From: Alteraurantiacibacter buctensis
GTDB taxonomy: Bacteria; Pseudomonadota; Alphaproteobacteria; Sphingomonadales; Sphingomonadaceae
NCBI RefSeq assembly: GCF_009827655.1
Contig: NZ_WTYV01000006.1
Location: forward strand, 186,001-250,000
DNA: 64,000 nt
Reading direction: 5' to 3'
Both the position numbers and the translations under genes were made by a program. This document shows positions 52,829 to 63,489 of the stretch, piece after piece; positions within the stretch are counted from its first letter, which is position 1; each line of letters opens with the position of its first letter. The notes under the pieces were generated by a model. The model ran no database searches. It was not told where the DNA came from and saw nothing but the letters and a program-made list of their open reading frames with translations.

Positions 52829-55396
52829 ATGAGCGATAACGATGAAACCCCGCAGCGCGAACGCAAGCCCCTTGGGCTGAAGCGATCGGTTGACGCGGGC
52901 CAGGTCCAGCAGACCTTCAGCCACGGCCGCACCAACAAGGTGGTGGTCGAGGTAAAGCAGCGCCGTGTCCTCAGGAAGCCCGGCGAGGCCGCTCCCGCCG
53001 CAGCCCCGGTGGCCGCTCCGCCGCCGCCGCCTCCTCCGCCCCCGCCGCCCCCGCCGCCGGTGCAGCGCAAGGCTGCGCCTTCGGGCGAGACCCCGCAGGA
53101 GCGCGTTGCCCGCCTGCAGCGCGAGGCCGAGGAAGACCGGCTGCGCATGGCCGAGGAAGCCCGCCGCCGCGAGGAGGAGGAGAAGGCTCGCGCGCTTGAC
53201 GAGGAGAAGCGCCGCGCCGAGGACAACCGCCGCGCCGAGGAAGAGGCCGAGCAGCGCCGCGCTGCCGAGGCCGAGGCCGCAAAGAATGCGCCTGCCCCGG
53301 CGCCCGCCCCTGAAGCGCCCGCTGCCGAAGAGGCCGCGCCCGCTGCCACGTCCGGCGAGACCGCCCCGCCGCCGCGCCGCTTCACCCCGGTGGAACGGCC
53401 CGAGCCGCGCCGGCCCGAGAAGGAAGCCGTCACCAGCAAGAAGCCCGAGCGCAAGGCGCCCGGCGGCCCCGGTGCCGGTGGTGGCAAGGCCGGCGAGCGC
53501 GACCAGCGCCGCGGCAAGCTGACCGTCAACCGTGCGCTGAACGATGACGAGGGCGCCCGCGCCCGCTCGCTGGCCGCCCTGAAGCGCGCCCGCGAGAAGG
53601 AGCGCCGCGCGCACTATTCGGGCCAGAGCCAGCAGCGCGAGAAGCAGGTGCGCGACGTGGTGGTGCCCGAGGCGATCACCGTGGGCGAACTGGCCAACCG
53701 CATGGCCGAGAAGGGCGCCGACCTGGTGAAGGCGCTGTTCAACATGGGCATGATGGTCACCGTCAACCAGACGATCGACCAGGACACGGCGGAGTTGCTG
53801 GTCGAGGAATTCGGCCACAACATCCAGCGGGTCAGCGACAGCGATGTCGACATCGACCATGCCGAGGATACCGATCCGGCCGAAACGCTGGTGACGCGTC
53901 CGCCGGTGGTGACGATCATGGGCCACGTCGACCACGGCAAGACCAGCCTGCTCGATGCCCTGCGCGGTGCCAACGTGGTGAAGGGCGAGGCCGGCGGCAT
54001 CACCCAGCACATCGGTGCCTACCAGATCACCACCAAGAGCAAGGACAAGATCACCTTCCTCGATACCCCGGGCCACGCCGCGTTCACGCAGATGCGCCAG
54101 CGCGGCGCCAACGTGACCGATATCGTGATCCTGGTGGTGGCGGCGGATGACGGCATCATGCCGCAGACGATCGAGGCCATCAATCATACCAAGGCTGCCG
54201 GCGTGCCGATGATCGTGGCGATCAACAAGTGCGACAAGCCCGAGGCCAACCCGCAGAAGGTGCGCGAGCGCCTGCTGGAGCACGAAGTGGTGGTGGAAGC
54301 CATGTCGGGCGACGTGCAGGACGTGGAACTCTCGGCCAAGACCGGCAAGGGCCTGGACGACCTGATCGAGAAGATCCTGCTCCAGGCCGAACTGCTGGAA
54401 CTGAAGGCGCGGCCCGACCGCGCCGCCGAAGCGACCGTGATCGAGGCCAAGCTGGACAAGGGCCGCGGCCCGGTGGCCACCGTGCTGGTCAACCGCGGCA
54501 CGCTGAAGGTGGGCGATACCTTCGTGGTCGGCACCGAAAGCGGCCGCGTGCGCGCCCTGATCGACGATCACGGCAAGCAGGTGAAGACCGCGCCGCCATC
54601 CACCCCGGTGGAAGTGCTGGGCCTGGGCGGCGTGCCCGGGGCCGGTGACGTGCTGACCGTGGTGGAAAACGAACAGCGCGCCCGCGAAGTGGCGGCGTTC
54701 CGCCAGGACAAGGCCAACGAGAAGCGCACCACGCTGGCTCCCACCAGCTTCGATACGATGTTCTCCAATCTGAAGAGCAATGTGATCGAATACCCGGTGG
54801 TGGTGAAGGCCGACGTGCAGGGTTCGGTGGAAGCCATCGTGACGGCGCTCCACAACCTCTCGAACGACGAGATCAAGGTCCGTGTGCTGAACGCGGGCGT
54901 TGGTGCCATCACCGAGAGCGACGTGACCCTCGCAGCCGCCAGCAAGGCGCCGATCATCGGCTTCAACGTGCGCCCGAACCCGAACGCGCGCCAGCAGATC
55001 GAACGGCACAAGACCCGCATGATGTACTACGATGTCATCTATCACCTGACCGCCGACGTGGCGAAGGAGATGGCCGGCATCTGGGGCCCCGAGCGGATCG
55101 AGCACGTGGTCGGCCGCGCCCGTGTCCAGCAGGTGTTCCCTGCCGGCAAGCGCGACAAGGCCGCCGGCCTGCTGGTGCTGGAAGGCGTCATCAAGAAGGG
55201 CCTCAGCGCCCGCCTTACCCGCGACGACGTTATCGTCTCGGCCACCACCATCGCCAGTCTGCGGCGCTTCAAGGACGACGTGGACGAAGTGCGCGCCGGC
55301 ATGGAATGCGGCACGGTGCTGGCCGATACCAACGACATCAAGGCGGGCGATCAGCTCGAAATCTTCGAGGTCGAGGAACGCGAACGGACGTTGTAA
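52829..55396 (+). CDS. infB: Translation initiation factor IF-2
   Basis: The 855-residue GTPase brings fMet-tRNA to the 30S subunit. A long N-terminal arm contains a run of about 13 Pro (near residues 65-78) and a highly charged Ala/Glu/Arg helix. GTPase motifs are [14 protein letters not shown] (G1), [15 protein letters not shown] (G3) and [11 protein letters not shown] (G4). Domains II to IV end with [20 protein letters not shown]. Length is as usual in alphaproteobacteria. Confidence 0.97.
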   Translation: MSDNDETPQRERKPLGLKRSVDAGQVQQTFSHGRTNKVVVEVKQRRVLRKPGEAAPAAAPVAAPPPPPPPPPPPPPPVQRKAAPSGETPQERVARLQREAEEDRLRMAEEARRREEEEKARALDEEKRRAEDNRRAEEEAEQRRAAEAEAAKNAPAPAPAPEAPAAEEAAPAATSGETAPPPRRFTPVERPEPRRPEKEAVTSKKPERKAPGGPGAGGGKAGERDQRRGKLTVNRALNDDEGARARSLAALKRAREKERRAHYSGQSQQREKQVRDVVVPEAITVGELANRMAEKGADLVKALFNMGMMVTVNQTIDQDTAELLVEEFGHNIQRVSDSDVDIDHAEDTDPAETLVTRPPVVTIMGHVDHGKTSLLDALRGANVVKGEAGGITQHIGAYQITTKSKDKITFLDTPGHAAFTQMRQRGANVTDIVILVVAADDGIMPQTIEAINHTKAAGVPMIVAINKCDKPEANPQKVRERLLEHEVVVEAMSGDVQDVELSAKTGKGLDDLIEKILLQAELLELKARPDRAAEATVIEAKLDKGRGPVATVLVNRGTLKVGDTFVVGTESGRVRALIDDHGKQVKTAPPSTPVEVLGLGGVPGAGDVLTVVENEQRAREVAAFRQDKANEKRTTLAPTSFDTMFSNLKSNVIEYPVVVKADVQGSVEAIVTALHNLSNDEIKVRVLNAGVGAITESDVTLAAASKAPIIGFNVRPNPNARQQIERHKTRMMYYDVIYHLTADVAKEMAGIWGPERIEHVVGRARVQQVFPAGKRDKAAGLLVLEGVIKKGLSARLTRDDVIVSATTIASLRRFKDDVDEVRAGMECGTVLADTNDIKAGDQLEIFEVEERERTL

Positions 55397-55402
55397 CCTG
55401 CT

Positions 55403-55447
55403 TCCCCCCCTCCCGCTTGCGGAAGGGGCCGGGGGCGGGCGCGGCCA
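55403..55447. repeat. REP-like GC-rich hairpin between infB and DUF1697 gene
   Basis: CCCCTCCCGCTTGCGG followed by AAGGGGCCGGGGGCGG resembles the CCCTCC...GGAGGGG-GCGGG type repeat that also forms the palindrome in truB (58778-58885). It may be a related but shorter copy and could weaken read-through from infB. Confidence 0.5.
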
Positions 55448-55468
55448 GCGGAAAGGGTGGACTTTGGC

Positions 55469-56008
55469 ATGACCCGCTACGTCGCCTTCTTTGCCAGCAT
55501 GAACGTGGGGGGGAACCGCCTGACCATGGCGGACCTGCGCGAAGCGCTGGAGCGGGAAGACATCGCAGATGTCGAAACTGTGGTCGCCAGCGGCAATGTG
55601 CTGTTTTCGTATGACGAACGGCCGACCGATGGCCTGTCCGAGATGCTCGAATGGATCGTGCAGGACAGGTTCGGCTTCAAGACCTTCGCCGCCGTGCGCG
55701 ATGCGGCCGAGGTGCGCAGCGCGATTCTGGACAACCCGTTCCGCGCCGATGGCCAGCCCAACCTGGTTCACACCGTGTTCCTGGATCGCGAACCCGACCC
55801 CGACCAGTTCAGGGTGATGCTGGCGGCCTATGAGGGCAGGGGGCCTGAACGGCTCGCCCTGGGGCCGCGCTGCATGTATATCGATTTCGTGGACGGCGTC
55901 GGCACCAGCAAGCTGACCGGCGCCTTCACCGACCGCTACATGCAGGCGCGCGGCACCGCCCGCAACCTCAACAGCCTGCAACGCATATTGGACAAGATGG
56001 AAGCCTGA
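55469..56008 (+). CDS. DUF1697 protein
   Basis: The 179-residue protein has the family start [20 protein letters not shown] and the block [20 protein letters not shown]. The C-terminus has [20 protein letters not shown] and [18 protein letters not shown]. Function unknown. It is inserted between infB and rbfA and overlaps rbfA by one base. Confidence 0.9.
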   Translation: MTRYVAFFASMNVGGNRLTMADLREALEREDIADVETVVASGNVLFSYDERPTDGLSEMLEWIVQDRFGFKTFAAVRDAAEVRSAILDNPFRADGQPNLVHTVFLDREPDPDQFRVMLAAYEGRGPERLALGPRCMYIDFVDGVGTSKLTGAFTDRYMQARGTARNLNSLQRILDKMEA

Positions 56009-56409
56009 TGCCCAAGCACACCGCCACCGGAGAAGACCAGTCGGTCCGCCTGCTTAAGGTGGGCGAGCGCGTGCGCCACATCCTGTCCGAGCTGCTGGCC
56101 CGCGGCGAGGTGCATGACGACACGCTGAGCGCGGTGACCGTCAGCGTAACCGAGGTTCGCATGTCGCCCGACCTGCGCAATGCCAAGGTCTACGTGAAGC
56201 CGCTGCTTGGCAGCGATGAGGCGAAGGTGGTGAAGGCGCTGCAGGTCCACACCGCCTTCTTCCAGCGCGAGGTGGCCCAGCGGCTGGGCCTGAAGTTCGC
56301 CCCCAAGCTGCAATTCCGCGCCGATGAGAGCTTTGACGAGGCGATGCGGATCGACCAGCTCCTCCACGATCCGCGCGTGCTGCGCGATATCGGAGAAGAC
56401 GAGGAGTGA
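56008..56409 (+). CDS. rbfA: Ribosome-binding factor A
   Basis: The 133-residue KH-type protein matures the 5' end of 16S rRNA and supports cold growth. [39 protein letters not shown] and [20 protein letters not shown] are the family blocks. The acidic end (GEDEE) is normal for the group. Confidence 0.97.
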   Translation: MPKHTATGEDQSVRLLKVGERVRHILSELLARGEVHDDTLSAVTVSVTEVRMSPDLRNAKVYVKPLLGSDEAKVVKALQVHTAFFQREVAQRLGLKFAPKLQFRADESFDEAMRIDQLLHDPRVLRDIGEDEE

Positions 56410-56411
56410 GC

Positions 56412-56972
56412 ATGGCAAATGCCGACCTGCTGGCCGCGCCGATGGTGGATGCGGACTGGCCGGGCGGTCGCGTGGACGTGGTGCCGCTTGCAGAAGGCCA
56501 CCGCGAAGCCTTGCGCGCCTGCTGCCTGCCGGACGATCCGGTGTGGCAAGTCTATCCCTACAACATGAGCGGGGAGCGGTTCGATCCGCTGTTCGACCTG
56601 GCGCTGGCCGCGCCGGACAGGAAGGTTTTCGCCATCCTGGTAGACGGCACGGTGCGCGGGATGACGGCCTATGCCTCGGTGCGGGCCGACCGGCAGGGGC
56701 TGGAGGTGGGCGGCACCTTCCTGGCCCCCGCCGCGCGCGGCACGGGCCTCAACGCGCGGGTCAAGCAACTGGTGCTGGATCGCGCCTTCGCTGCCGGCTT
56801 CCGCCGCGTGGAGTTCCGCGTCGACAAGCGCAACCTGCGATCGCAGGCCGCGGTGCGCAAGCTGGGCGCGGTGGAGGAGGGCGTGTTGCGGGCCGAACGG
56901 ATAACCTGGAACGGGCACCTACGCGATACCGTGGTGTTCAGCCTGCTGGCGCACGAGTGGGCGAGCGCCTGA
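56412..56972 (+). CDS. GNAT-family N-acetyltransferase
   Basis: The 186-residue enzyme resembles RimJ/RimL-type acetyltransferases: [15 protein letters not shown] at the start, the V-G-G-T-F-L strand, the acetyl-CoA loop [15 protein letters not shown] and [20 protein letters not shown]. Substrate unknown. GAGGAG five bases ahead selects ATG 56412 over the GTG at 56406. It overlaps tdk by one base. Confidence 0.9.
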   Translation: MANADLLAAPMVDADWPGGRVDVVPLAEGHREALRACCLPDDPVWQVYPYNMSGERFDPLFDLALAAPDRKVFAILVDGTVRGMTAYASVRADRQGLEVGGTFLAPAARGTGLNARVKQLVLDRAFAAGFRRVEFRVDKRNLRSQAAVRKLGAVEEGVLRAERITWNGHLRDTVVFSLLAHEWASA

Positions 56973-57562
56973 TGGCCAAGCTCTATTTCTACTATGCCAG
57001 CATGAACGCCGGCAAATCGACCACGCTGCTGCAGGCCGCGTTCAACTATCGCGAGCGCGGCATGGCCACCATGCTGTGGACCGCCGCGCTGGATGATCGC
57101 TCTCCCGGCCGCCCCATCGCCAGCCGCATCGGGCTGGAGGCGGACGCGCACCTGTTCGCAGCCGAGACCGACATGTGGGGCGCGATCATGGCCGCGCACG
57201 CGGTGGAGCCGCTGGCCTGCGTGCTGGTGGACGAGGCACAGTTCCTTTCCCCCGACCAGGTGTGGCAACTGGCCCGCGTGGCGGATGAAGGCGGCATTCC
57301 GGTGCTGTGCTATGGCCTGCGCACCGACTTCCAGGGGGCGCTGTTCCCGGGCTCCGCCGTGCTCCTGGGCATTGCCGATGCGCTGGTGGAGTTGAAGGCG
57401 GTGTGCCACTGCGGGCGCAAGGCCACCATGAACCTGCGGGTGGACGAACACGGCGCGGCGGTGAAGGCCGGGGCGCAGACCGAAATCGGCGGCAACGACC
57501 GCTACGTGGCGCTGTGCCGCCGGCATTTCAGCCATGCGCTGGCGGGAAAGCTGGCGGGTTGA
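56972..57562 (+). CDS. tdk: Thymidine kinase
   Basis: The 196-residue enzyme phosphorylates thymidine. P-loop [16 protein letters not shown], Walker-B-like [12 protein letters not shown], lasso-loop [14 protein letters not shown] and four zinc ligands in [13 protein letters not shown] and CRRHF identify the type II family. One base overlaps the GNAT stop (TGATG). Confidence 0.96.
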   Translation: MAKLYFYYASMNAGKSTTLLQAAFNYRERGMATMLWTAALDDRSPGRPIASRIGLEADAHLFAAETDMWGAIMAAHAVEPLACVLVDEAQFLSPDQVWQLARVADEGGIPVLCYGLRTDFQGALFPGSAVLLGIADALVELKAVCHCGRKATMNLRVDEHGAAVKAGAQTEIGGNDRYVALCRRHFSHALAGKLAG

Positions 57563-57587
57563 CCGCGCTGCCCCTATTTACCCGCCC

Positions 57588-58271
57588 ATGACCGATACCC
57601 TGATTCAGGCGCTGATCCTGATCCCCTGCCTGATCATCGCCATCGTCACGCACGAGGTGGCACATGGGCGCGTGGCGCTGGCGCTGGGTGATACCACTGC
57701 ACGTGACCTTAAGCGGCTCAGCCTCAACCCGCTGCGCCATGTCGATCCGGTGGGTACGCTGCTGGTGCCGGGCGCGTTGGCGCTGGCTGGCGGGCCGGTG
57801 TTCGGCTGGGCCAAGCCCGTGCCGGTGCGGATGGACCGGCTGAACAACCCGCGCTTCGGCATGATGGCGGTGGGTGCGGCGGGGCCGGCGGTAAACATCG
57901 TGCTGGCGCTGATCGGCGCGCTGGCGCTGGGGCTGGTCGTGCGCATGGCCGCCGGATCGGCCGAGATCGCCTCGCCGCTGCTGGTGCAGGCGGTGATTAC
58001 CTTTATCGGCATCAACGTGTTCCTGGCCATGTTCAACCTGCTGCCGATCCCGCCGTTCGATGGCAGCCACATCGTGCAGGGCCTGCTGCCCGAAAGGTTG
58101 GGCGCGGCCTATGGCAGCCTGCAGCGCTATGGCATGGTGGTTTTCGCCCTGCTGGTGGCGCTGACCTGGCTGGCGCCCGAGCTGGGCATCATCGAATGGC
58201 TGGTGGGCGGCCCGTTCAACTGGGTGATGGATCACCTGATCGCCTTTGCCACCACCATCGCCGGCGAATGA
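57588..58271 (+). CDS. Site-2 protease-type membrane metalloprotease
   Basis: The 227-residue protein has the zinc motif THEVAHG (HExxH, near residue 20) and the third ligand in LNLLPIPPFDGSH (near 148) in membrane helices. Five to six helices are visible. Members cut transmembrane segments of anti-sigma or other proteins; the target is unknown. It overlaps truB by 4 bases (ATGA). Confidence 0.9.
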   Translation: MTDTLIQALILIPCLIIAIVTHEVAHGRVALALGDTTARDLKRLSLNPLRHVDPVGTLLVPGALALAGGPVFGWAKPVPVRMDRLNNPRFGMMAVGAAGPAVNIVLALIGALALGLVVRMAAGSAEIASPLLVQAVITFIGINVFLAMFNLLPIPPFDGSHIVQGLLPERLGAAYGSLQRYGMVVFALLVALTWLAPELGIIEWLVGGPFNWVMDHLIAFATTIAGE

Positions 58272-59293
58272 CCCGCCATCCCCCCGCCACCAGTGGCCCG
58301 CACGGCTGGCTGATCCTCGACAAGCCGCGCGGGCTGGGCTCCACACAGGCGGTTGCCGCCGTGAAGCGCAACCTGCGCGAGGCGGGCTTCAACATGAAGC
58401 TGAAGGGCGGGCTCAAGGTTGGCCATGGCGGCACGCTGGACCCGCTGGCCGAGGGGGTGCTGCCGGTCGCCCTGGGCGAGGCAACCAAGCTGTGCGGGCG
58501 AATGCTCGACAGCGACAAGGTCTATGCCTTCACCATCCGCTTCGGCGAGCAGACCGATACGCTGGACACCGAAGGGCCGGTGATCGCCACCAGCGATGCG
58601 CGGCCCACGCTGGCGCAGGTGCAGGCGGTGCTGCCGCGCTTCACCGGCGCAATCGAGCAGGCCCCGCCGATGTTTTCCGCGATCAAGGTGGATGGCCGCC
58701 GCGCCTATGACCTGGCGCGGGGCGGGCAGCTTGTGGAGATGAAGCTGCGCAGCGTGACGATCCACGATCTCCGGATCCTCCCCTCTTGGGGGAGGTGGCA
58801 GGGCGAAGCCCTGACGGAGGGGGCGGGTCGGGGCGGGACGACCCCCTCCGACCCCCTGCGGGGGCCACCTCCCCCAGCGGGGGAGCTTCTGGAAAACGTT
58901 ACCCTGGAAGCCCACGTCTCCAAGGGCACCTACATCCGCAGTCTGGCACGGGACATCGCGCTGGCGCTTGGCACGGTTGGCCACGTCACCTATCTGCGGC
59001 GCACCAAGGCGGGTCCGTTCACCGCGGATCAGGCGATTTCGCTGGACTTGTTGAACGAAATCGGTAAGGGCGCGCCACTTGAAGACCACCTCCTGCCGCT
59101 GGAGGCGGGGCTGGACGGCATCCCGGCCCTGACCCTCGATCCGGAAAGCGCGCAGGCGGTCCGCCAGGGCCGGGTCATTTCCGGATTGCCCCATCCCGAC
59201 GGGCTCCACCTTGCGATACTGGGCAAAGACCCTGTCGCGCTGGTGGAAATCGAAGGGGGCACGGCCACGGTCGTGCGCGGGTTCAATGTTTGA
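58268..59293 (+). CDS. truB: tRNA pseudouridine-55 synthase TruB with internal repeat insertion
   Basis: The 341-residue enzyme makes pseudouridine 55 in tRNA. Catalytic Asp is in GHGGTLDPLAEGVL; LILDKPRGLGSTQAV, APPMFSAIKVDGRRAYDLAR and HVSKGTYIRSLARDIALALG are the other motifs. Between DLRI and ENVTLEAHVSKG lies an extra segment rich in Gly, Pro, Ser and Trp, encoded by a palindromic repeat of 108 bases (58778-58885), so the frame is kept. The usual length is ~300-305, which matches after removing 36 residues. Confidence 0.95.
   Translation: MTRHPPATSGPHGWLILDKPRGLGSTQAVAAVKRNLREAGFNMKLKGGLKVGHGGTLDPLAEGVLPVALGEATKLCGRMLDSDKVYAFTIRFGEQTDTLDTEGPVIATSDARPTLAQVQAVLPRFTGAIEQAPPMFSAIKVDGRRAYDLARGGQLVEMKLRSVTIHDLRILPSWGRWQGEALTEGAGRGGTTPSDPLRGPPPPAGELLENVTLEAHVSKGTYIRSLARDIALALGTVGHVTYLRRTKAGPFTADQAISLDLLNEIGKGAPLEDHLLPLEAGLDGIPALTLDPESAQAVRQGRVISGLPHPDGLHLAILGKDPVALVEIEGGTATVVRGFNV
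58778..58885. repeat. REP-like palindromic element inside truB
   Basis: The ends CTCCCCTCTTGGGGGAGGTGG and its near-reverse complement (58864-58885) pair, and inside them GGGCGAAGCCC forms a small hairpin and CGGAGGGGGCGGGTCGG faces CCGACCCCC. The 108 bases equal 36 codons and add no stop. The unit looks like the GGGGGAGGTGGC...-type intergenic repeats of sphingomonads. Confidence 0.85.
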
Positions 59294-59317
59294 TGATGCT
59301 GCGAAAGGTATGAAGCA

Positions 59318-59587
59318 ATGTCGGTTACCGCCGCCAAGAAGACCCAGATCATTGAAGACAACGCGCAGCGCCCGGGCGATACCGGTTCGCCGGAAGTGCA
59401 GGTCGCCATCCTGACCGAGCGCATCCGCAACCTGACCGAGCACTTCAAGACCAACCACAAGGACAACCACTCGCGTCGTGGCCTGCTGATGATGGTCAAC
59501 AAGCGCCGCAGCCTGCTGGCCTATCTCAAGAGCAAGGATGTGGCGCGGTACAACGCGCTGATCCAGAAGCTGGGTCTTCGCAAGTAA
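59318..59587 (+). CDS. rpsO: 30S ribosomal protein S15
   Basis: The 89-residue protein has the standard S15 pattern: [38 protein letters not shown] and [20 protein letters not shown]. It binds the central domain of 16S rRNA. It lies between truB and pnp as in most proteobacteria. Confidence 0.99.
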   Translation: MSVTAAKKTQIIEDNAQRPGDTGSPEVQVAILTERIRNLTEHFKTNHKDNHSRRGLLMMVNKRRSLLAYLKSKDVARYNALIQKLGLRK

Positions 59588-59596
59588 GAGTTTCGA

Positions 59597-59630
59597 GGGG
59601 GCGGCTCGGGAACGAGCCGCCCTTTCGCTA
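59597..59630 (+). terminator. Hairpin terminator after rpsO
   Basis: GGGCGGCTCG pairs with CGAGCCGCCC around GGAA and is followed by TTTCGCTATT. Partial read-through to pnp is likely because pnp has only a short leader of its own. Confidence 0.8.
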
Positions 59631-59640
59631 TTGGGAGTGC

Positions 59641-59819
59641 CGCACGAAAAGTGGACCCTGTTTTCGGGTTCGCGGCACGACCGCAAGCTGGCTCCTTTGC
59701 AATCCGGCAAAGGCGGCCATCCAAGGGGCCAGAAGCGCCCCGCACCGGACCGGGACGGCATCCCCGGCACATGAGGCCCCGCCCGGCAATGTGGCCGCGC
59801 GGGTTCACGAAGGAAGACT
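59641..59819 (+). promoter_or_regulatory. pnp leader region with hairpins
   Basis: The 179 bases ahead of pnp hold a CCTTTG/CAAAGG hairpin (about 59693-59711), a GGGGCC... region and AAGGAAG before the ATG. In enterobacteria a leader hairpin cut by RNase III lets PNPase control its own mRNA; a similar role is inferred. No sure sigma70 boxes were seen. Confidence 0.45.
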
Positions 59820-62171
59820 ATGTTCGACACCAAGACTGTATCGCTGGAGTGGGGCGGCAAGACCCTCACTCTGGAAACCGGCCGCATTGCCCGTCAGGCT
59901 GACGGCGCGGTCCTCGCCACTTACGGCGAAACCGTTGTTCTTTGCGCGGTGACCGCCGCCAAGAGTGTGAAGGAAGGGCAGGATTTCTTCCCCCTTACCG
60001 TCCACTACCAGGAAAAGTTCTCCGCCGCCGGCCGTATCCCGGGTGGCTTCTTCAAGCGCGAACGCGGCGCCACGGAAAAGGAAACGCTGGTTTCCCGCCT
60101 GATCGACCGCCCCATCCGCCCGCTGTTCCCCGAAGGTTTCTACAACGAGATCAACGTGATCTGCCAGGTCCTGTCGTATGACGGCGAGACCGAGGCCGAC
60201 GTTGTGGCGATGGTTGCGGCGTCTGCCGCGCTGACCATTTCCGGCGTGCCCTTCATGGGCCCGATCGGCGCCTGCCGCGTGGGCTTCATCGATGGCGAAT
60301 ACGTCCTCAACCCCAAGCAGGACAAGGCGCTGGAAGACGGCCGCCTGGACCTGGTCGTGGCTGCTACCCAGCAGGCCGTGATGATGGTTGAATCGGAAGC
60401 CAAGGAGCTGACCGAAGAGGAAATGCTCGGCGCGGTGATGTTCGCGCACGAGGAAAGCCGCAAGGTCATCGGCGCGATCATCGATCTGGCCGAGCAGGCC
60501 GCCAAGGATCCGTGGGAAGTCGACCTGAGCGACAACACCGCCGACATCAAGAAGAAGCTCAAGGACCTGATCGGCAAGGACGTTGCCGCAGCCTACAAGC
60601 TGACCGACAAGTCGGCGCGTTCCAACGCGCTGAACGAAGCCCGGGCCAAGGCCAAGGCGGCGTTTGCCGATGAAACCCCGCAGACCCAGATGGTCGCCAT
60701 GAAGACCATGAAGAAGGTGGAAGCCGATATCGTGCGCACCGCCATCCTCAAGGACGGCCAGCGCATCGACGGGCGCAAGCTCGACCAGGTCCGCCCGATT
60801 GAATCGATGGTCGGCTTCCTGCCGCGCACCCACGGTTCGGCGCTGTTCACCCGCGGCGAGACGCAGGCGATCTGCACCACCACGCTGGGCACCAAGGAAA
60901 GCGAGCAGATGATCGACGGGCTGGAAGGCCTATCGTACCAGTCGTTCATGCTGCACTACAACTTCCCGCCCTACTCGGTGGGCGAGGTCGGCCGCTTCGG
61001 CGCTCCCGGCCGTCGCGAGGTTGGCCACGGCAAGCTGGCCTGGCGCGCGCTGCACCCGGTGCTGCCCGCCAAGGAAGACTTCCCCTATACCATCCGCATC
61101 CTGTCGGACATCACCGAGAGCAACGGCTCGTCCTCGATGGCCACCGTGTGCGGCGGCTGTCTGTCGATGATGGACGCCGGCGTGCCGATCGCGCGCCCGG
61201 TGTCGGGCATCGCCATGGGCCTGATCCTGGAAGGTGACGAGTTCGCCGTGCTGTCCGACATCCTGGGTGACGAAGATCACCTGGGCGACATGGACTTCAA
61301 GGTGGCCGGCACCGAAGCGGGCATCACCACGATGCAGATGGACATCAAGGTGGCCGGTATCACGCAGGAAATCATGGCCAAGGCGCTGGAACAGGCCAAG
61401 GCCGGCCGCACCCACATCCTGGGTGAAATGCAGAAGGCGCTGGGCTCTGCCCGCACCGAACTGTCGGCCCATGCCCCGCGCATCGTGACCATGCAGATCG
61501 ACAAGTCGAAGATCCGCGACGTGATCGGCACCGGCGGCAAGGTGATCCGCGAGATCGTGGCCGAAACCGGTGCCAAGGTGGACATCGACGACGAGGGCGT
61601 GATCAAGATCTCGTCGTCCGACCTGGCGCAGATCGAGGCCGCCAAGGCGTGGATCTCGGGCATCGTCGAAGAAGCCGAAGTGGGCAAGATCTACACCGGC
61701 AAGGTCGTCAACATCGTCGACTTCGGCGCTTTCGTGAACTTCATGGGTGGCAAGGACGGCCTCGTCCACGTGTCCGAAATGAAGAACGAGCGCGTGGAAA
61801 AGCCCACCGATGTCGTGTCCGAAGGTATGGAAGTAAAGGTCAAGGTCCTCGAGATCGACCCGCGCGGCAAGGTCCGCCTGTCGATGCGCGTGGTTGACCA
61901 GGAAACCGGCGAGGAACTGGAAGACACCCGTCCCGCCCGCGAACCGCGCGAACCGCGCGGCGACCGTGGTGATCGCGGTGATCGCGGCGGTGACCGTCGT
62001 GGCCCGCGTGGCGGCGGTGACCGTGGTGGCCGTGGCGGCGACCGCGATCGTGGTCCGCGCGGCGGCGGTGATCGTGACCGGGGCGACCGCCCCCGTCGTG
62101 ACAACGATGGCGACCGTCCCAGCAGCGGCGGTGGTTCCGACCACCTGCCGGCCTTCCTGAAGGACGACTAA
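59820..62171 (+). CDS. pnp: Polyribonucleotide nucleotidyltransferase
   Basis: The 783-residue PNPase degrades RNA 3' to 5'. Two RNase-PH domains (first from [20 protein letters not shown], second with [20 protein letters not shown] and [20 protein letters not shown]), the KH domain ([20 protein letters not shown]) and S1 domain ([20 protein letters not shown]) are in the usual order. A C-terminal tail of about 70 residues is full of Arg-Gly-Asp and Arg-Gly-Gly steps and ends [11 protein letters not shown]; it may bind RNA or RNase E. Confidence 0.98.
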   Translation: MFDTKTVSLEWGGKTLTLETGRIARQADGAVLATYGETVVLCAVTAAKSVKEGQDFFPLTVHYQEKFSAAGRIPGGFFKRERGATEKETLVSRLIDRPIRPLFPEGFYNEINVICQVLSYDGETEADVVAMVAASAALTISGVPFMGPIGACRVGFIDGEYVLNPKQDKALEDGRLDLVVAATQQAVMMVESEAKELTEEEMLGAVMFAHEESRKVIGAIIDLAEQAAKDPWEVDLSDNTADIKKKLKDLIGKDVAAAYKLTDKSARSNALNEARAKAKAAFADETPQTQMVAMKTMKKVEADIVRTAILKDGQRIDGRKLDQVRPIESMVGFLPRTHGSALFTRGETQAICTTTLGTKESEQMIDGLEGLSYQSFMLHYNFPPYSVGEVGRFGAPGRREVGHGKLAWRALHPVLPAKEDFPYTIRILSDITESNGSSSMATVCGGCLSMMDAGVPIARPVSGIAMGLILEGDEFAVLSDILGDEDHLGDMDFKVAGTEAGITTMQMDIKVAGITQEIMAKALEQAKAGRTHILGEMQKALGSARTELSAHAPRIVTMQIDKSKIRDVIGTGGKVIREIVAETGAKVDIDDEGVIKISSSDLAQIEAAKAWISGIVEEAEVGKIYTGKVVNIVDFGAFVNFMGGKDGLVHVSEMKNERVEKPTDVVSEGMEVKVKVLEIDPRGKVRLSMRVVDQETGEELEDTRPAREPREPRGDRGDRGDRGGDRRGPRGGGDRGGRGGDRDRGPRGGGDRDRGDRPRRDNDGDRPSSGGGSDHLPAFLKDD

Positions 62172-62182
62172 ATACCAGCTTG

Positions 62183-62222
62183 AAAGGCCCCGGCTCCCGG
62201 TAAGGGATCAGGGGCCTTTCCC
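62183..62222 (+). terminator. Terminator after pnp
   Basis: AAAGGCCCC pairs with GGGGCCTTT and is followed by CC, with a weak inner hairpin. The remaining gap to 62345 has no gene. Confidence 0.75.
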
Positions 62223-62345
62223 CACGGGTGGGAGAGAGGGCCGCAGGGCGCAAGCCACTGCGGCCCCATTCTTTTTTGCCTTTGTGGTCAGATGATAATC
62301 GGCCCCTTGCCTTCCGCTGCGAATGTAACGAAACGTATCAAGGCA

Positions 62346-63398
62346 ATGGACGGCGGATTCGTATACCTGCTTCAGCGCGTATTCCGCCGTCTGCCACTGG
62401 CAGGTGGGCGGCCCCTGCTGGCCGTGCCGGCGGGCCTGGCGATAACCGCGGTTGCCTTCGCCTTGCGCATGGCGCTCGACAGCGAGCTGCCTTCCGGTTT
62501 CCCCTACGTCACCTTTTTTCCCGCCGTGGTCATCAGCGCGGTGCTGTTCGGCTTGTGGGGCGGGATCAGCAGCGCGGTGCTGGGGTTCCTGCTGGCGCGC
62601 TGGTACTTCGTGGCGCCGGTCGGATCGCTCAGCATGGCGGGCGGTGCGGGCTGGGCGATGGGCCTGTATGTCTTCGTGGTGGTGGTGGACATCATCGCCA
62701 TCCATTCCGCCCAGGTGGCCATGGGCAGCCTCGACCGCGAGCGACAGCGCAACCGCGACCTGGCGGAAAGCCGCCAGTTGCTTTTCCATGAGTTGCAGCA
62801 CCGGGTGGGCAACAACCTGCAGATGGTCGGCTCGCTGCTCTCGCTCCAGGGCCGCCGGGTGGCGGACGGGCCCGCGCGCGAGGCCGTGGCCGAGGCTGCC
62901 CGCCGGGTGCAACTGGTGGGCAAGATCCAGCGCACGCTCTACGAGCCCGAAGGCTCGCAGCGCAGCCTTTCGGTCATGCTGGAGGAACTGGTGCGCGATA
63001 TCGTCGCCAGCGGGTCCGATGGCACGGTGAGCGTGCGGATGGACGTACAGCACGATGCGGTGATCGGTGCGGAACAGTCGATCCCCGTGGCGCTGATCGT
63101 GGGCGAGGCGGTGAGCAACGCGCTGGAGCACGGCTTCACGCCGGGTGAGGGCGGCACCATTACCGTTGCCGTTGCGGGCCACCGGCTGGACGGGGCCGGG
63201 GGCTTGCGCATCACGGTAAGCGATGATGGCCGGGGCCTGACCGAAGGTTTCACGCTGGAAGGCAGCACCAGCCTGGGCCTGCGCATCGCCCGATCGCTGG
63301 CGGGCAGCCTGGGCGGAAGCTTTGTCGTGGTACGCGCGGACGGTGCGGGTGGCGGCACCCTGGCCACGCTCGATTTTCCCCTGACCGCCACGGCCTGA
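62346..63398 (+). CDS. Sensor histidine kinase (DUF4118 / HisKA_2 type)
   Basis: The 350-residue kinase has an N-terminal four-helix membrane domain (about 20-125; VTFFPAVVISAVLFGLWGGI, DUF4118-like as in KdpD), a HisKA_2 phosphoacceptor (LLFHELQHRVGNNLQMVGSL, His in HELQHRV) and a HATPase domain (VALIVGEAVSNALEHGF, TVSDDGRGL, SLGLRIARSLAGSLGG). The LQHRVGNN box is typical of alphaproteobacterial general-stress kinases of the HWE/HisKA_2 group. No response regulator is beside it. Confidence 0.9.
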   Translation: MDGGFVYLLQRVFRRLPLAGGRPLLAVPAGLAITAVAFALRMALDSELPSGFPYVTFFPAVVISAVLFGLWGGISSAVLGFLLARWYFVAPVGSLSMAGGAGWAMGLYVFVVVVDIIAIHSAQVAMGSLDRERQRNRDLAESRQLLFHELQHRVGNNLQMVGSLLSLQGRRVADGPAREAVAEAARRVQLVGKIQRTLYEPEGSQRSLSVMLEELVRDIVASGSDGTVSVRMDVQHDAVIGAEQSIPVALIVGEAVSNALEHGFTPGEGGTITVAVAGHRLDGAGGLRITVSDDGRGLTEGFTLEGSTSLGLRIARSLAGSLGGSFVVVRADGAGGGTLATLDFPLTATA

Positions 63399-63489
63399 TC
63401 CTCCTCGTCGTGGTTTGAGGCTTGGCGGTCGCGCCCCCGCCGTGACAAAGCCGTGCCACAGACAAGAACCACAAACGGGAGAGCGCACT

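Noticed and set aside
52364-55981. A 1205-codon open frame on the minus strand opposite infB
   Set aside because: Antisense shadow of infB and its neighbours with His/Val/Asp-biased composition and no domain; it crosses several real genes.
61949-62150. Repetitive DNA at the 3' end of pnp considered as a repeat array
   Set aside because: The repeats follow codon steps of an Arg-Gly/Asp tail, common in PNPase of this group, and are irregular; no CRISPR-like spacers.
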